A stretch of DNA of 64,000 nucleotides from Polycladomyces zharkentensis (GTDB lineage Bacteria > Bacillota > Bacilli > Thermoactinomycetales > JIR-001). Made by a program: the position numbers and the translations under genes. A model generated the notes under the pieces. That model had not been told where the DNA came from and made no database searches. It saw nothing but the letters and a program-made list of their open reading frames with translations. Below, one piece after another: positions 61,181-64,000 of this stretch. Numbering within the stretch: the first letter of the stretch is position 1; each line of letters opens with the position of its first letter. The stretch spans positions 124,001-188,000 of the forward strand of contig NZ_JAFHAP010000006.1 in assembly GCF_016938855.1 (NCBI RefSeq). Reading direction: 5' to 3'.

Positions 61181-62263
61181 ATGGATTCTATTATCAAATT
61201 AAAAAGATTTTCCGAAATAGACCTAAATGATCCATTTTTTGATTCGTTAAAGGAAGATTATCAAGGGTTTGTCAATTGGTTTAATAAAAAAAGTGAAAAA
61301 GGAGAAAAAGCTTATGTATTAGAGGATAATGGGATTCAAGCTTTTTTATACTTGAAAATAGAAAAGGAAAAAGATGACCAAATTAAGCCTCCTCTTGAGA
61401 GTGGGACTAGAGTAAAAATAGGTACTATGAAAGTTAATCCACATGGAACTAGATTAGGAGAAAGGTTCATTAAAAAAGCTTTTGATTACGCCTTGTCAAA
61501 CAATATTCCAGAATTATATGTTACCGTATTTCCTAAGCATGTGGCTTTGATCAATCTATATAAAAGATATGGGTTTAAATTACATGGGAAGAAAATTACA
61601 AGTGATGGCGAAGAATTTGTTTTTAAAAAATCATTTTTAGAAAAGCAAAATGATGTTTTGTTAGATTATCCAGTTGTCAATCATTTAGGTCGAAAAAAAT
61701 ACCTTTTGGGCATTTACCCAGTATTTCATACTAAACTATTCCCTGATTCAAAACTACATAATGAAAGCTTTGATATGATCGAAGATGTCTCGCATACTAA
61801 TAGTATTCATAAAATCTATGTATGCAGAATGAAAGACGTATCAAAATTAGACAAAGGTGATGTTCTAGTTATTTACAGAACATCAGATGGTCGAGGCCCT
61901 GCATATTATAGATCCGTCGCAACATCAGTTTGTGTGGTTGAAGAAATTAGGGATATTCGCCAGTTCAGTAACTTAAAAGATTACCTGAAATATTGTGAAC
62001 CCTATAGTGTCTTCGATACAAATGATTTGCGGCGTTTTTACTATAACAAAAAGTATAAATATATAATTAAAATGACATATAATATTGCCTTGCGTAAAAG
62101 ACTAAATAGGAAAACGTTGATTGAGGAAGTTGGTCTAAATAGGTCTGAGTATTGGGGATTCATAAAATTGAATGATGATCATTTCGAGAAGATACTAAAG
62201 TTAGGTGGTATTTATGAAAGTCTTGCTATCAATCAAACCAGAGTTCGTGAAAAAAATCTTTAG
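61181..62263 (+). CDS. GNAT acetyltransferase fused to a PUA/EVE-like domain (360 aa)
   Basis: Residues ~1-150 are a GNAT fold: KVNPHGTRLGERFIKKAFDYAL is the acetyl-CoA-binding beta4-alpha3 region and NLYKRYGFKLHGK the closing motif. Residues ~160-350 (LLGIYPVFHTKLFPDSKL, DKGDVLVIYRTSDGRGPAYYRSVATSVCVVEEI) look like an EVE/PUA-type nucleic-acid-binding barrel. GGGAGGTG precedes ATG 61181. DNA is markedly AT-rich compared with neighbours, a sign of recent acquisition. It overlaps the ASCH gene by 50 bp. A moron with defence, counter-defence or RNA-modification role is inferred. Confidence 0.75.
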   Translation: MDSIIKLKRFSEIDLNDPFFDSLKEDYQGFVNWFNKKSEKGEKAYVLEDNGIQAFLYLKIEKEKDDQIKPPLESGTRVKIGTMKVNPHGTRLGERFIKKAFDYALSNNIPELYVTVFPKHVALINLYKRYGFKLHGKKITSDGEEFVFKKSFLEKQNDVLLDYPVVNHLGRKKYLLGIYPVFHTKLFPDSKLHNESFDMIEDVSHTNSIHKIYVCRMKDVSKLDKGDVLVIYRTSDGRGPAYYRSVATSVCVVEEIRDIRQFSNLKDYLKYCEPYSVFDTNDLRRFYYNKKYKYIIKMTYNIALRKRLNRKTLIEEVGLNRSEYWGFIKLNDDHFEKILKLGGIYESLAINQTRVREKNL

Positions 62264-62642
62264 TGGTGAGAAGAAATATGAATATAGAAAGGTGATATTT
62301 AAAAAAGCAGTAAGCAAAATCGTTGTTTATTCAACTAAACCCGAAGCAAAATTAATCGGAGAATTTAGTATAGAGGATATTCTGTGTGATACCCCTGAAG
62401 AAATATGGAAGGAAACCAAAAAGGAATCTGGGATTAGTTATTCATTTTTTAAATCTTACTTCCAAAACCATGATGAAGGATATGCAATTAAAATTGGGGA
62501 TATTCACTTATATAGCGAACCTATCGACCCGAAACTAATTGACCATAATTTTAGACCTCCTCAGTCGTTTTGTTATGTTGATGATGATTTTGGTGAACAG
62601 AAAATTAGAAGTCGGTTGGGTGTGTCGTCTTGTATTAATTAA
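62214..62642 (+). CDS. ASCH-domain protein (142 aa)
   Basis: Starts KVLLSIKPEFVKKIFSGEKKYEYRK, the characteristic ASCH opening (LLSIKPEYAEKILSGEKKxExRR), then VVYSTKPEAKLIGEFSIEDI. ASCH domains are PUA-like RNA-binding folds, some with RNase activity. ATG 62214 follows AGGTGG and lies in the end of the GNAT-PUA gene, so the two are translationally coupled. Same AT-rich composition. Confidence 0.85.
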   Translation: MKVLLSIKPEFVKKIFSGEKKYEYRKVIFKKAVSKIVVYSTKPEAKLIGEFSIEDILCDTPEEIWKETKKESGISYSFFKSYFQNHDEGYAIKIGDIHLYSEPIDPKLIDHNFRPPQSFCYVDDDFGEQKIRSRLGVSSCIN

Positions 62643-62705
62643 GCAGTTTGCAATCTTTTATAACAAAAACATCTCACACAGGATCTTTTTCTTTTGACGA
62701 CATAG

Positions 62706-62736
62706 AAAACCGGTGGGGTTGAAACCTACCGGTTTT
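62706..62736 (+). terminator. Terminator after the ASCH gene
   Basis: AAAACCGGT / ACCGGTTTT stem (62706-62714, 62728-62736) followed by CTTTC; separates the accessory block from the packaging genes. Confidence 0.75.
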
Positions 62737-62748
62737 CTTTCATTCTTA

Positions 62749-63078
62749 ATGACGCTTGGAGGTGGGGGAAATGGGAAGAAGGCATTGCCATTCTACAACA
62801 GTCCATCATGGAGAAAAACAAGGAAAGCAGTATTAGCAAGGGATCATTACCTATGCCAGATATGCCTGAAACGTGGTGTCTTGGAACCTGCCGTAATCGT
62901 TCACCACATCGACCATCTGAAGGAAAGACCGGACAAAGCATTGGATGAGGATAACTTGCAAAGCGTATGCGCTGTATGCCATAACCGATTACATCCGGAA
63001 AAGGGGAAACAGCAGGAAGAACTCAAGCAAAGGAAAGCGCGCGTCATCCAGGCGAGGGCGAATCCTGAGATCATATAG
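62749..63078 (+). CDS. Phage HNH endonuclease
   Basis: About 109 residues: FYNSPSWRKTRKAVLARDHYLCQIC, then VHHIDHLKERP and NLQSVCAVCHNRLHP. These give the HNH His residues and two CxxC zinc pairs. Start uncertain: ATG 62749 is in frame just after the terminator but has no clear ribosome site; TTG 62788 would match the shorter family start. Position directly before TerS/TerL is that of HNH proteins needed for cos cleavage in HK97-type phages. Confidence 0.88.
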   Translation: MTLGGGGNGKKALPFYNSPSWRKTRKAVLARDHYLCQICLKRGVLEPAVIVHHIDHLKERPDKALDEDNLQSVCAVCHNRLHPEKGKQQEELKQRKARVIQARANPEII

Positions 63079-63175
63079 CCCCCCTACCCTGAAAGTTGGA
63101 AGGAGGGGGCTGGTGACCGGCGCGGCCCCTTCGTTTACAGCGCGGGGCAATTTCATACGCGAGGGGGGGTGCAAG
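63079..63175. other. HNH-terS intergenic region, candidate cos site
   Basis: Contains AGCCCCC / GGGGGCT inverted repeat (63079-63085, 63105-63111) and a GC-rich GCGCGGCCCC / GCGCGGGGC stretch. Cos sites of HNH-TerS-TerL phages are found here; no cleavage sequence can be proven. Confidence 0.35.
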
Positions 63176-63529
63176 GTGTACAAACCAAAGAAGATAATCA
63201 AGCACAAAGAAGCCAAGAAACTGTTCCAGATCATCACGCAGGAACTGGAAAAAGAGGGGAACCTCAATGACCGGACGATGATCATCGTTGATAATATGGT
63301 GTTGCTGGAACAGTTGAAACAGGAACACATGGACGATATCAAGGAACGTGGCGTGGTGGAACTGTTCAAAAACGGCTCCCAGGAGATGTTTCGGGAAAAC
63401 AAATCGGTTGACAAAATCCTGAAGATCGTGGAGCAACAACGGAAATTGCAAGCTGAGCTGAAACTAACACCCGCCTCTGACAAGCGGATCGCGGAGGTGG
63501 TGACAGTGGATGAGTTCGAAGCGTTCTGA
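63176..63529 (+). CDS. Phage terminase small subunit, P27 family
   Basis: 117 residues: helical, with TMIIVDNMVLLEQLKQEHMDDI and the P27-type C-terminal LQAELKLTPASDKRIAEV. GTG 63176 follows GAGGGGGGTG. It recognises cos DNA for packaging. Overlaps the large subunit start by 20 bp. Confidence 0.85.
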   Translation: MYKPKKIIKHKEAKKLFQIITQELEKEGNLNDRTMIIVDNMVLLEQLKQEHMDDIKERGVVELFKNGSQEMFRENKSVDKILKIVEQQRKLQAELKLTPASDKRIAEVVTVDEFEAF

Positions 63530-64000
63530 TCTGCTTACCACCCCATACGCCAAGGATGTCATTGCCGGCCGAATTATCGTTTCCAGGAAGGTCCGGCAGG
63601 CTTGTGAACGCCATTTAAGAGATTTGCAGCGCCAAGGAACAGATGATTTTCCCTATGTATTCGATGAGGAAAAAGCCTTGCGGCCGATTACGTTCATCCA
63701 ACGGTTTTGCAAGCCATCCAAAGGTAACTACAAGCGCTTGGAGCTTCAGTCGTGGCAACACTTCGTGATCGGCTCCCTATACGGTTGGGTTCATAAAGAC
63801 ACCAAGCTCCGTCGATTCAAAGAGGGGCTTATTTTTGTTGCTAGGAAAAACGGTAAAAGTACCATGGTTAGCGGTCTGGCCAACTATGGATGTTCCAAGG
63901 ATGGTGAGAAAGGCGCAGATGTTTACCTTTTGGCCAACAGTATGAAGCAGGCACGGGTCATCTTTGACGAGTGCCAAAAGATGATAAAGTCATCTCCACT
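63510..64000 (+). CDS. Phage terminase large subunit (3' end outside window)
   Basis: ATG 63510 follows GGAGGTGG at 9 nt and opens a frame that runs off the window (163 codons seen). RPITFIQRFCKPSKGNYKRLELQSWQ, GLIFVARKNGKST (Walker A with KNGKS) and ANSMKQARVIFDECQKMI are typical of YmfN-like, HK97-type terminases. It is the packaging ATPase and nuclease. Confidence 0.93.
   Translation, partial: MSSKRSDLLTTPYAKDVIAGRIIVSRKVRQACERHLRDLQRQGTDDFPYVFDEEKALRPITFIQRFCKPSKGNYKRLELQSWQHFVIGSLYGWVHKDTKLRRFKEGLIFVARKNGKSTMVSGLANYGCSKDGEKGADVYLLANSMKQARVIFDECQKMIKSSP

Larger units (their letters stand above)
47569..64000. mobile_element. Prophage integrated in gerE (left part; right end outside window)
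   Basis: From the break in gerE to the window end all recognisable genes are phage-type: CI/Cro pair, ERF, replication initiator, DnaB, RusA, ArpU, HNH, TerS, TerL. The junction is near 47568-47571 (after AATCATATTTCGAAC). No integrase or serine recombinase is encoded in the visible 16.4 kb. Structural, lysis and recombination genes and the 3' part of gerE should lie to the right. Confidence 0.88.

Overview
The window looks like a chromosome segment from a spore-forming, probably thermophilic Bacillales bacterium of the Thermoactinomycetaceae type. Three things point there. Two secreted proteases read like thermitase, the Thermoactinomyces vulgaris subtilase. There are spore genes (alpha/beta SASP, gerE, a SleB-type hydrolase). 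The gene order mutS2 - lcfA - fadR - etfB - etfA - trxA - uvrC - lysC - sdhCAB - gerE matches the Bacillus subtilis chromosome. The genus is inferred, not read from a marker gene.

Left part (1-24 kb): the 3' end of mutS2, an NfeD-like membrane protein, two thermitase paralogues plus a decayed fragment of a third, an RsmF-type rRNA methylase, a VOC protein and a purine permease. Then comes the fatty-acid oxidation block (lcfA, fadR, etfBA, with two FadR boxes and no fadB), thioredoxin, three tandem paralogous membrane proteins, uvrC, mobA, a DUF2935 protein and an RsuA-type pseudouridine synthase.

Middle (24-47 kb): lysC under a lysine riboswitch and with an internal in-frame start at Met246; a dipeptide/oligopeptide ABC transporter (substrate-binding protein, two permeases, one ATPase); metX under a SAM-I riboswitch; sdhCAB; a YpuA-like DUF1002 protein; a PBP3-type lipoprotein transpeptidase; class I fumarase; an HxlR regulator with a zinc protein; an M3-type peptidase; an SASP; an M24 peptidase. 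A roughly 190-bp non-coding repeat occurs three times (8.1, 26.1 and 36.2 kb).

Right part (47.57-64 kb): gerE has a good sigma-K promoter, but its reading frame leaves the family exactly after the recognition-helix sequence HISN. From there to the window end the DNA is prophage: CI/Cro-type repressors around palindromic operators, an ERF recombinase, a replication initiator with internal iterons, DnaB helicase, RusA, an ArpU-type late regulator, HNH endonuclease, TerS and the start of TerL. This looks like a sporulation-gene-intervening prophage analogous to skin in sigK. No recombinase lies in the visible part, so it must lie beyond the right edge if the element is excisable.

Between ArpU and HNH (57.6-62.7 kb) lies an accessory segment unlike an ordinary phage. 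It holds three small proteins resembling spore or coat proteins (Asp/Lys/His-rich, YjcZ-like, Met/Pro/His-rich), an AT-rich GNAT-PUA plus ASCH gene pair, and a mosaic of repeated structured non-coding modules. The modules include three copies of an H-type pseudoknot with compensatory changes, and a 62-nt tRNA-like element missing one arm. This segment and the gerE interruption are the strongest candidates for new biology.
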